Below are positions 1 through 5,730 of a stretch of 6,995 bases of DNA, piece by piece. Origin of the DNA: Sphingomonadales bacterium (lineage in GTDB: Bacteria > Pseudomonadota > Alphaproteobacteria > Sphingomonadales > Sphingomonadaceae); assembly GCA_024636595.1 (NCBI GenBank), contig JAGXGT010000127.1:1-6995 (forward strand). Direction: 5' to 3'. A program made the translations under genes and the position numbers. The notes below the pieces were generated by a model. It was not told the DNA's origin. It did no database searches and saw only the letters and a program-made list of their open reading frames with translations. Each line of letters starts with the position of its first letter. Position 1 is the first letter of the stretch.

Positions 1-2
1 AT

Positions 3-107
3 CCAACCGGATGCACCGTCGAGATGGATGACTCTAAGACTTTAAAACTCCCTGACCTGAACAACCGGAACGCCGATTTTCGAGCGACCGCCTATCTTTT
101 TCCGTAG
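3..107 (+). CDS. Possible C-terminal tail of an upstream gene (partial, unidentified)
   Basis: One rightward frame is open from the window edge to a TAG at 105-107, giving 34 residues that end in ATAYLFP. The other two rightward frames close sooner, at TGA 29-31 and TAA 43-45. Third codon positions are moderately G/C-rich, as expected for coding sequence here. The stop lies about 80 bases before moaA, which would be normal gene spacing. I do not recognise the peptide. An open run of 105 bases can occur by chance, so this is only a suggestion that a rightward gene ends here. Confidence 0.25.
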   Translation, partial: PTGCTVEMDDSKTLKLPDLNNRNADFRATAYLFP

Positions 108-176
108 CAGGAAAACCTTTATAGGGCGTTGCCTGCCTATCCGGAACACGCTAGCTCTATAGCATTGAATCAACAC

Positions 177-186
177 GAGGCGCCTC
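177..186 (+). promoter_or_regulatory. moaA ribosome-binding site inside a 10-base perfect palindrome
   Basis: GAGG at 177-180 lies six bases before the ATG at 187, a good Shine-Dalgarno match and spacing, and it supports that start. The ten bases 177-186, GAGGCGCCTC, are their own reverse complement and abut the start codon. In RNA they could only fold into a tiny 3-bp hairpin, so the palindrome may be chance. Confidence 0.55.
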
Positions 187-1173
187 ATGCAAGACGGTTT
201 CGGACGCAAAATTGATTATCTGCGGATTTCGGTCACCGACCGATGCAATTTCCGCTGCCAATATTGCATGTCCGAGAAGATGACGTTCATGCCGAAGTCC
301 GAGCTGCTGACGCTCGAGGAAATCACCCTGATCGCCGAGCGCTTCATCGGCCATGGTATCCGCAAAATCCGGCTTACCGGCGGCGAACCGCTGGTCAGGC
401 GGGATATGAAAGACGTTATCCAGCGGCTTGGCCGAAAAGTGGCATCCGGCGAGCTGGAAGAATTGACACTGACCACCAACGGATCTCTCCTTTCGGAATA
501 TGCCGACCATCTGGCAGCCCATGGCATGCGGCGGATCAATGTCAGCATGGATACGCTCGACCCCGCACGTTTTGCGGAAATTACGCGCGGAGCCGATGTG
601 AATATCGTTCTGGATGGGATAAAGGCGGCCAAGTCTGCCGGAATCCAGGTCAAAATCAATATGGTCGCGCTGCGCGATTTCAACGAGGCCGATCTCCTGC
701 CGATGGCCGAATATTGCGCCGAACATGGCCATGATCTGACAGTCATCGAGACCATGCCCTTGGGAGATGTCGGTGCCGATCGCAAACTGGCCCATATTTC
801 CGCCGATGAATTTCTGACTCCTTTGCGAGACCAATATAATATCCTTCCTATTCCCCATCGCAGTTCCGGTCCGGCGCGCTATGTTTCGGTCGAACGGCTC
901 GGCCTGCGTCTCGGCCTGATCACGCCGCTCAGCAACAATTTCTGCGACGATTGCAACCGCCTCCGCCTCACCACCGATGGCAAGATATTCATGTGCCTTG
1001 GTCATAGCGCCCATGTCGATCTGCGCGCCGCGGTCCGCAAGGATGGCATCGCTGCCGTTGACCAACTGCTCCAACAGGCTCTAAAGCTCAAACCGCAGCG
1101 TCATGATTTCAATGCGCAGCTCGATGGGTCCGCAGAGATATTGGAGCGTCACATGAACGTCACGGGCGGATGA
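187..1173 (+). CDS. moaA: GTP 3',8-cyclase MoaA (molybdenum cofactor biosynthesis, radical SAM)
   Basis: This is a complete 328-residue protein of usual family length. MoaA acts in the cytoplasm and uses S-adenosylmethionine and two 4Fe-4S clusters to convert GTP to 3',8-cyclo-7,8-dihydro-GTP. MoaC then turns that product into cyclic pyranopterin monophosphate, the first stable molybdenum-cofactor precursor. The sequence shows the radical-SAM cluster motif C20-x3-C24-x2-C27, the SAM-binding TGGEP at 64-68, and the second, GTP-binding cluster motif C253-x2-C256-x13-C270 within a CDDCNRLRLTTDGK stretch. It ends in Gly-Gly (327-328), the conserved C-terminal tail of the family that is needed for activity. 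The ATG at 187 is preceded by GAGG at six bases. The gene overlaps nadK by four bases (ATGA), implying co-transcription and coupled translation. No other moa or mob gene is in view. Confidence 0.97.
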   Translation: MQDGFGRKIDYLRISVTDRCNFRCQYCMSEKMTFMPKSELLTLEEITLIAERFIGHGIRKIRLTGGEPLVRRDMKDVIQRLGRKVASGELEELTLTTNGSLLSEYADHLAAHGMRRINVSMDTLDPARFAEITRGADVNIVLDGIKAAKSAGIQVKINMVALRDFNEADLLPMAEYCAEHGHDLTVIETMPLGDVGADRKLAHISADEFLTPLRDQYNILPIPHRSSGPARYVSVERLGLRLGLITPLSNNFCDDCNRLRLTTDGKIFMCLGHSAHVDLRAAVRKDGIAAVDQLLQQALKLKPQRHDFNAQLDGSAEILERHMNVTGG

Positions 1174-1943
1174 CCAAGAAAAAATGGGCACTGATCGTGT
1201 CGCCGACGCCGCCAGCGCAGGAAGCCGCTGAAAAACTTAAATCCATGATCGACTGGGTCCCTGTGGAAGAGGCCGACCAAGCCGTTGTTCTGGGCGGTGA
1301 CGGCTTCATGCTGCAAACCTTGCACCAGATGCTCAATCGCCGTGCCATCATGCCGGTCTATGGCATGAACCTGGGCACCGTGGGGTTCCTGATGAACAAC
1401 TGGCACATGGAAGATCTCAACGAGCGTCTGACCAAGGCGCGCGCTTTCAAGGTCAAACCCCTGAAAATGGAGGTTGAGACCATTTCCGGGGCCAGCTTCA
1501 CCCTGCCCGCGATCAACGAAGTGTCGCTGCTCCGCGAAACCCGGCAGACGGCCAAGCTGGAAATCGAGATCAACGGCCGAGTGATGATGGAGGAACTGGT
1601 CTGCGACGGTGTGCTGATCGCCACGCCGGCCGGCTCCACCGCCTATAATCTGTCCGCCAACGGCCCGATCCTGCCGCTGACCTGTAATCTGCTGGCGCTG
1701 ACGCCGATCAGCCCGTTCCGTCCGCGACGCTGGAAAGGGGCTATACTGCCCGACACGATGGAGATCAGCATCCGTGTGCTCAACCCTGAAAAACGGCCCG
1801 TCAGCGCGGTCGGAGACCAGCAGGAAGTCCGCGATGTCAGCCGCGTCACGGTGGCCGTGGACCGCAGCCAGGCGCTGACGATGCTGTTCGATCCGGAACA
1901 TGCGCTGGACGATCGCATCGCCATGGAACAATTTGTCGTTTGA
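1170..1943 (+). CDS. nadK: NAD kinase (ATP-dependent, short alphaproteobacterial type)
   Basis: This is a complete 257-residue protein. It phosphorylates NAD at the 2'-hydroxyl of the adenosine ribose to make NADP, the cytoplasmic source of reducing power for biosynthesis. Family motifs appear in order: GGDG at 42-45 (catalytic Asp44, nucleotide binding), NLGTVGF at 67-73, AINE at 114-117 (NAD contact), DG at 146-147, TPAGSTAY at 152-159, and SANGPILP at 162-169. The last is often SAGGPI elsewhere, so Asn164 is a mild variant. The N-terminus begins almost directly at the first Rossmann-like strand; the protein is shorter than the roughly 290-residue enterobacterial enzyme, as is usual in alphaproteobacteria. 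The ATG at 1170 shares ATGA with the moaA stop. Its ribosome-binding site is weak (GGGCGG just upstream), consistent with coupling to moaA translation. Confidence 0.96.
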   Translation: MTKKKWALIVSPTPPAQEAAEKLKSMIDWVPVEEADQAVVLGGDGFMLQTLHQMLNRRAIMPVYGMNLGTVGFLMNNWHMEDLNERLTKARAFKVKPLKMEVETISGASFTLPAINEVSLLRETRQTAKLEIEINGRVMMEELVCDGVLIATPAGSTAYNLSANGPILPLTCNLLALTPISPFRPRRWKGAILPDTMEISIRVLNPEKRPVSAVGDQQEVRDVSRVTVAVDRSQALTMLFDPEHALDDRIAMEQFVV

Positions 1944-1947
1944 TGGC

Positions 1948-1976
1948 TTGCGGCCCGCAAATGTCGTTGCTATAGG
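1948..1976 (+). promoter_or_regulatory. Candidate sigma-70 promoter of tRNA-Asn, overlapping an inverted repeat
   Basis: TTGCGG (1948-1953) and TATAGG (1971-1976) are separated by 17 bases, the ideal spacing for a housekeeping promoter. Transcription would start near 1983, giving a leader of about 35 bases before the tRNA at 2018. The -35 element is the left arm of TTGCGG-C-CCGCAA (1948-1960), an inverted repeat that begins four bases after the nadK stop. It could fold as a 5-bp hairpin with a three-base loop in the nadK transcript, but no T-run follows, so it does not look like a classical terminator. Confidence 0.5.
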
Positions 1977-2017
1977 CGCGCTTCACCACGAAAGGCTCGG
2001 TCCAATATCGAGCATGT

Positions 2018-2092
2018 TCCCCGATAGCTCAGTGGTAGAGCATTCGACTGTTAATCGAATGGCCGTTGGTTCGAATCCAACTCGGGGAGCCA
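2018..2092 (+). tRNA. tRNA-Asn (anticodon GTT)
   Basis: This is a full cloverleaf of 75 bases including an encoded CCA. The acceptor stem TCCCCGA (2018-2024) pairs with TCGGGGA (2082-2088), followed by the discriminator G at 2089 and CCA at 2090-2092. The anticodon stem TTCGA/TCGAA encloses the loop CTGTTAA with anticodon GTT at 2050-2052, which reads AAC and AAU codons. The T arm is GTTGG-TTCGAAT-CCAAC (2065-2081). The D arm contains the usual AGCTCAGTGGTAGAGC. No second copy of the tRNA 3' end is present in the window, so there is no sign here of an element integrated at it. Confidence 0.98.
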
Positions 2093-2464
2093 TTTTTCGC
2101 GGTTCTGTTTTTCCGCAATTACCCAGAGACCGCCACCGAGCGAAAATCCGCTGGCCAAGCTGCGGGAAAATTTCTGTTCAGATATATCTCCTTTTTCCTG
2201 ATAAACTTTACAATCTTTACAGGGTTAAGAAATAGAATTTGTTCGCCCCGCCCGCCGACCTAATTTTGCGGCTTCCGACCGCTGCTGAGCCTCTCTGGGC
2301 CGGCTTTTGTGCAGACGGGAATGACATGACTATATCGGCGTTCATGCTGCGATCGTAGCGGATCGCGGGCGGTGTAGGACAGCGGTTTTTGGGGTATTCG
2401 TTTTGAGACTGTTGCCGAAGCTTTAGCAGAGGCGGCTCGATGCAATTGGATGAGCCTGTTCCCC
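2093..2464. other. Gene-free spacer between convergent tRNA-Asn and DUF885 gene
   Basis: These 372 bases lie between the rightward tRNA and the leftward DUF885 gene, where transcripts from both sides should end. I see no convincing gene: the short open frames lack a ribosome-binding site or recognisable protein, and the longest runs backward from a GTG inside the DUF885 gene. There is no textbook hairpin-plus-T-run terminator. What can be seen is a run of five T directly after the tRNA CCA (2093-2097), a possible 8-bp stem CGGGAAAA/TTTTCCTG (2163-2170 with 2193-2200, one G-U pair) whose loop contains the palindrome AGATATATCT (2180-2189), and a 5-bp stem GGCTC/GAGCC (2434-2438 with 2452-2456). 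The stretch 2165-2245 is AT-rich compared with its surroundings. Confidence 0.6.
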
Positions 2465-4261
2465 CTATTCCGTAACTTCCCCACTCGCTGCCAATTTCGC
2501 CTTTTCGGCTGCGATAAATTCTTCCATTTTTGATTCCATCACCGGCAATGGCACGGCACCCAGCGCAAGATAGGTGTCATGGAATGGCCTCTGATCAAAG
2601 GCGCTGCCCAGCTCCGCCTCGGCCTTGGCGCGAAGCTTGCGGATGCTCATCTCGCCGAGCTTGTAGGCAAGAGCCTGCGCGGGCCAGGAGATATAGCGGT
2701 CTACTTCGGTCTCAACGTCGCGCTGCGCTAGCGCGGTATGGCTCGTAAGATAGTCTATGGCCTTCTGGCGGCTCCAGCCTTTGGTGTGGATACCGGTATC
2801 GATCACCAGTCTCACTGCGCGCCACATTTCAAAGGTTTGCCGGCCAAATTCCTCGTAAGGGGTTTCGTACATACCGAGCTTGGTGCCCAGCCATTCGGTG
2901 TACAGCCCCCAGCCTTCGCCATAGCCGGAGAAGTAGATATCCTTGCGGAATTCTGGCCGGTCGGGGGCTTCGAGCGCCACCGCCGCCTGAAAACTGTGGC
3001 CCGGGATACATTCATGCAACGCCAAGGCGGTCAAATTATATAACGGGCGGGACGGCAGATCATAGGTGTTGAACAGGCAGCTCTCCAGCCCGCCGCGTCC
3101 CGATGTATAGATCGGCGCGATCGCGTCCGGTACTGGCCGGATGGTGAAACGATAGCGCGGCAGGAAGTTGAAACTGTCCTTGAGTTTGCCATCCATTTTT
3201 TTGGTGACATAGGCAGCATAAGACAAAAGCTCGCGCGGGGTCTTCGCATAAAATTGCGGGTCGGTCCGCATGAATGCCAGAAATTCCGGAAAAGTGCCGG
3301 TGAAGCCGATGGCCTTCATCGTCGCCTTCATGTCGGCATCGATCCGGGCCACTTCCTTCAGACCGATCTGGTGGATCTGTTCAGCGGTCAAATCCAGCGT
3401 TGTATAGAGCCGGATCTGATCCTGATAGAAGCGTTTGCCATCCGGCAATGTATAGGCGTCAATCGACGTTCGCGCGCGCGGCATATACTCGTCCCGCATG
3501 AACCGGAGCAGCGAGTCATAAGCCGGGGCGACCTCTGTCTCGATGATCTGCAACGCATCTTTGCGCATCGCCGCCTGTTCCTCCGGCAGAATAGAATCGG
3601 GCATAGTGCGAAAGGCGTCGTAAAACGGATTTTCGTCGCCGGTCACGGTATAAGCTTCGATGGTCGTGTCGCGGCCCTCGATACCGACCCGTGGCACCGT
3701 GTAGCCGCGCGCCAGTCCGGCCCGCATGTTGGCGATATTCTCGTCAAAATAACGGGGGATATCCTCCATTCGCCCCAGATAGTCCCGGTAGGCGGCGGCG
3801 TCGGAAAAACCGGCTCGCGGGTTCAGGCCGCCCCAGAAAAACGTGTCGCTGTTAAACGGGGCCTCATAGGTTTTATACTCGAGGCTGTTGACCTCCTCCC
3901 AGATCGACTGGCGAAAAACGGCGGCGTTTACCTGTTCTTCTGCCGAAAGCTGATCGACGGGGATGTCATCAAGCTGGCGCAGCACATCCTGCCAATAGGC
4001 CAGTCGTCTTACCTGTGTTTCGGCCGTTTCGCTGGGAAAGCGATCGCCCTGCACCCAGCGATTGTCATCCTTGACCAGATGAAATTCCTTGTGCCGCCAT
4101 TCGGTTTCGGTTTCGTAGAGCGTGCGCAATTTTGCATCGAGTGGCCCCGCTTCAACCGCCGGTGCGGTTTCAGCGCCGGTTTCCTGAGCGAAAGCAGAGG
4201 GCGTCAAACCTAGACTTGCGGCCCCGAGACACAAAGAAAAACCAATGCGCGATAATGTCAT
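2465..4261 (-). CDS. Secreted DUF885-family predicted metallopeptidase
   Basis: This is a complete 598-residue protein. Residues 1-25 form a signal peptide: a short N-terminus with Arg5, a hydrophobic core, and an AFA cleavage site before Gln26. The product should therefore be exported, probably to the periplasm. The rest matches the DUF885 family. The central motif HECIPGH at 416-422 supplies two histidines and a glutamate like an HExxxH zinc site, and YGEGWGLYTEW at 447-457 lies about 30 residues later, with Glu449 a likely third ligand. A conserved-looking R481-to-D488-IHTKGW stretch and SWPAQALAYKLGE (525-537) follow. Family knowledge suggests a zinc-dependent peptidase, but the substrate is unknown and the activity is inferred. 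The ATG at 4261 has AGGGA seven bases upstream, supporting the start. It has its own promoter-like sequence and a 181-base gap from the GGDEF gene, so it is probably a separate transcript. Confidence 0.9.
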   Translation of the reverse strand: MTLSRIGFSLCLGAASLGLTPSAFAQETGAETAPAVEAGPLDAKLRTLYETETEWRHKEFHLVKDDNRWVQGDRFPSETAETQVRRLAYWQDVLRQLDDIPVDQLSAEEQVNAAVFRQSIWEEVNSLEYKTYEAPFNSDTFFWGGLNPRAGFSDAAAYRDYLGRMEDIPRYFDENIANMRAGLARGYTVPRVGIEGRDTTIEAYTVTGDENPFYDAFRTMPDSILPEEQAAMRKDALQIIETEVAPAYDSLLRFMRDEYMPRARTSIDAYTLPDGKRFYQDQIRLYTTLDLTAEQIHQIGLKEVARIDADMKATMKAIGFTGTFPEFLAFMRTDPQFYAKTPRELLSYAAYVTKKMDGKLKDSFNFLPRYRFTIRPVPDAIAPIYTSGRGGLESCLFNTYDLPSRPLYNLTALALHECIPGHSFQAAVALEAPDRPEFRKDIYFSGYGEGWGLYTEWLGTKLGMYETPYEEFGRQTFEMWRAVRLVIDTGIHTKGWSRQKAIDYLTSHTALAQRDVETEVDRYISWPAQALAYKLGEMSIRKLRAKAEAELGSAFDQRPFHDTYLALGAVPLPVMESKMEEFIAAEKAKLAASGEVTE

Positions 4262-4296
4262 GACGAGGTCCCTGATCTAACTGGATATTTGATCGG

Positions 4297-4326
4297 CATA
4301 GAGGCAGGACAGCCCGCTCAGGTCAA
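4297..4326 (-). promoter_or_regulatory. Candidate promoter of the DUF885 gene
   Basis: Reading leftward, CTTGACC gives a strong -35 (TTGACC, 4326-4321), matching five of six consensus bases and the CTTGAC form common in alphaproteobacteria. After 18 bases comes TCTATG (4302-4297), a poor -10, though TCTAT overlaps the CTATAT-like alphaproteobacterial -10. The predicted start near 4290 would leave a leader of roughly 30 bases holding the AGGGA ribosome-binding site at 4273-4269. Confidence 0.4.
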
Positions 4327-4347
4327 GTCTTCGTCGCCAACTCGAGA

Positions 4348-4364
4348 CAAATTTTTTGCAAATT
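4348..4364. repeat. AT-rich direct repeat, CAAATT twice at 11-base spacing
   Basis: CAAATT occurs at 4348-4353 and again at 4359-4364, start to start 11 bases, about one helical turn. Between the copies is a run of six T (4352-4357). AATTT and AAATT within it can also pair as an inverted repeat. The element lies about 22 bases upstream of the candidate -35 of the DUF885 gene, so it could be an upstream promoter element, a bent segment or a regulator site. None of these is shown by sequence alone. Confidence 0.35.
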
Positions 4365-4370
4365 ATGAAA

Positions 4371-4434
4371 CTCTGCGTTTCTGGCCGCTCACGGTGAGGC
4401 ATCGTGATTACGGTGATTCCGAAACGGCGCAGAG
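4371..4434. repeat. Interrupted inverted repeat between the GGDEF and DUF885 genes
   Basis: The 11 bases CTCTGCGTTTC at 4371-4381 are the reverse complement of GAAAC (4421-4425) plus GCAGAG (4429-4434), with three extra bases, GGC, between them. The enclosed 39 bases contain a second exact inverted repeat, CTCAC-G-GTGAG (4388-4398), and three GTGA copies starting at 4394, 4404 and 4413. The leftward GGDEF transcript would enter this element about eight bases after its stop codon, so it could be a 3' end structure. It is followed only by TTTCATAATTT, not a clean U-run, so a terminator role is uncertain. Confidence 0.45.
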
Positions 4435-4442
4435 CTGCTAAT

Positions 4443-5705
4443 TCATGCAGCCTTCGCGAGCGCTACCTGATTTCGACCATTATGCTTGGCGTGATATAGG
4501 GCCTTGTCTGCCCGGTCCATCGCGTCATCCAGAGAGTCACTATCGGCCAAAATTGCCACGCCAAAACTCGCTGTCACCTTCTGATTGGGGGCCAATTCGG
4601 GATGCGCAACAAAACGCAGGGAGTCGCAAATATTCTGAGCAAGCAATTGCGCCTCTTCAACCGGGATCCAGCGCGTCAATATCGCAAATTCTTCACCGCC
4701 GGTTCGCGCTACCTCGCCATATTCTTTGGCCAGACCTGCTGCAGTTTTCGCTATTCTTTGCAACACCTTGTCGCCTGCCGGATGACCAAATTGGTCATTA
4801 ACTTTCTTGAAATGGTCGATATCGAAAAGAATGATCGACCGTGCATATATCACATCCTGATTTCGGGTCCGGCGCGCATTGAATTGCCCTTGCAGGCCAC
4901 GCCGATTCAACAGATCGGTCAATGGGTCACGACTGGACTTTCCGTGAAAATGCAAAACTATGTCATGACCGGCAGCGAACAACATGACCATCGCCAACGA
5001 GAGCGCTGCGATGCCGTTAGTCAGCTGGAATATCCAGACATACGTCGATTGGGTATAGCCTTGCTCAGTCAGAACATATCCGAGCAGTCCATTAATGATC
5101 ACGACGCGCAGGATGAATGTGATGGCGACGGTCGCGATGACACCGAACAAGGCCCCGTCGATCAACTTCTTGCCCGTAACCCACAGCGGCCACAACGACA
5201 AGGCTAGGAAAAATCCGGCCGCAACGTTGACCAGCACCGCTCGACTGGAGATATCCGGCGCGACAACACTTAGCCATATAAAGCCGGCAGTCGCAATTGT
5301 CAGGATAAGCCCCGCCGCGATGATCGGAAATGTTGCATTGCATCTGACGTAAATTGCCTTGGCAATCGCCAGACAGAATATCCAGAACATCGCGGTCGAG
5401 AGAAAGATCAGACCCATTGACGTCGAGGGGGTTCGCACACTGGCGAGTATATAGGCAACAAAAGCCGCAATATAGGCGATCGCAACCCATCCGGAAAATT
5501 TCTGCCGTTTCACGGAAAAATAGATAACGCCGAACACAAGAGCAAAAAGTGCCATTATTATGGCTGTTAATATGTGAAAATCGTTGTTTCCGGACACGGC
5601 CACAATATTAGCGCAAATGGAACAAGCAAAGGTTAACCGGATCGCCCGGGGCACGACGCCACTAGCAAGCCTTGGTGCAGAACCGTAATGTTGCGAAAAA
5701 GCCAA
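4443..5705 (-). CDS. Membrane-anchored GGDEF protein, predicted diguanylate cyclase
   Basis: The protein has up to 420 residues. Six or seven hydrophobic segments (roughly 44-64, 72-90, 97-119, 126-149, 157-176, 184-203, 222-246) form an inner-membrane sensor part that I cannot assign to a named domain. A C-terminal GGDEF domain (about 258-415) follows in the cytoplasm and should make cyclic di-GMP from two GTP. Active-site features are intact: RDPLTDLLNRRG at 259-270, metal-binding FDIDHFKKVND at 294-304, and GGEEF at 336-340. The product-inhibition RxxD site expected five residues before GGEEF reads KEYG (327-330), so it is absent. No EAL or HD-GYP domain follows. The start is doubtful: 5705 is a TTG with no clear ribosome-binding site, and in-frame GTG codons at 5603 and 5597 or the ATG at 5555 would place the start just before the first membrane segment. 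It begins 25 bases after the permease gene, and its DNA looks more AT-rich than that gene. Confidence 0.9.
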   Translation of the reverse strand: MAFSQHYGSAPRLASGVVPRAIRLTFACSICANIVAVSGNNDFHILTAIIMALFALVFGVIYFSVKRQKFSGWVAIAYIAAFVAYILASVRTPSTSMGLIFLSTAMFWIFCLAIAKAIYVRCNATFPIIAAGLILTIATAGFIWLSVVAPDISSRAVLVNVAAGFFLALSLWPLWVTGKKLIDGALFGVIATVAITFILRVVIINGLLGYVLTEQGYTQSTYVWIFQLTNGIAALSLAMVMLFAAGHDIVLHFHGKSSRDPLTDLLNRRGLQGQFNARRTRNQDVIYARSIILFDIDHFKKVNDQFGHPAGDKVLQRIAKTAAGLAKEYGEVARTGGEEFAILTRWIPVEEAQLLAQNICDSLRFVAHPELAPNQKVTASFGVAILADSDSLDDAMDRADKALYHAKHNGRNQVALAKAA

Positions 5706-5730
5706 ATCGAGCTGTCACTTCGCATACAAC

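Noticed and set aside
120..143. ATAGG...CCTAT inverted repeat upstream of moaA as a terminator or riboswitch
   Set aside because: The stem is short with a bulge, no T-run follows, and nothing resembles the Moco RNA motif.
157..1074. Long leftward open frame of about 300 codons opposite moaA
   Set aside because: It lies entirely antisense to a gene with full MoaA motifs. Its translation has no recognisable family and no credible start; it is a by-product of the codon bias of moaA.
1149..1931. Leftward open frame covering nearly all of nadK
   Set aside because: It is antisense to a complete, motif-bearing NAD kinase. The translation is rich in His, Gln and Arg, typical of a reversed coding strand.
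2018..2092. tRNA-Asn as an integration site of a mobile element
   Set aside because: There is no integrase, no duplicated tRNA 3' end and no phage or plasmid gene within the window.
1900..2235. Rightward open frame running through the tRNA-Asn gene
   Set aside because: It starts inside nadK in another frame and translates a perfect tRNA cloverleaf, so it is not a gene.
2288..2308. AGCC/GGCT stem followed by TTTT as a terminator
   Set aside because: The stem has only four pairs with a ten-base loop and the T-run is short; it is too weak to call.
2312..2335. Possible remnant of a dispersed intergenic repeat (leftward GTCATGTCATTCCCG)
   Set aside because: It resembles the ends of palindromic repeats common in proteobacterial spacers, but there is no matching inverted arm nearby and no second copy in the window.
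2260..2484. Leftward 74-codon open frame in the spacer
   Set aside because: It begins with a GTG inside the DUF885 gene, has no clear ribosome-binding site, and shows no recognisable domain; its basic, low-hydrophobicity composition is typical of translated non-coding DNA.
3254..4213. Rightward open frame of about 320 codons inside the DUF885 gene
   Set aside because: The opposite strand carries a signal peptide, ribosome-binding site and family motifs. This frame has none and resembles no protein I know.
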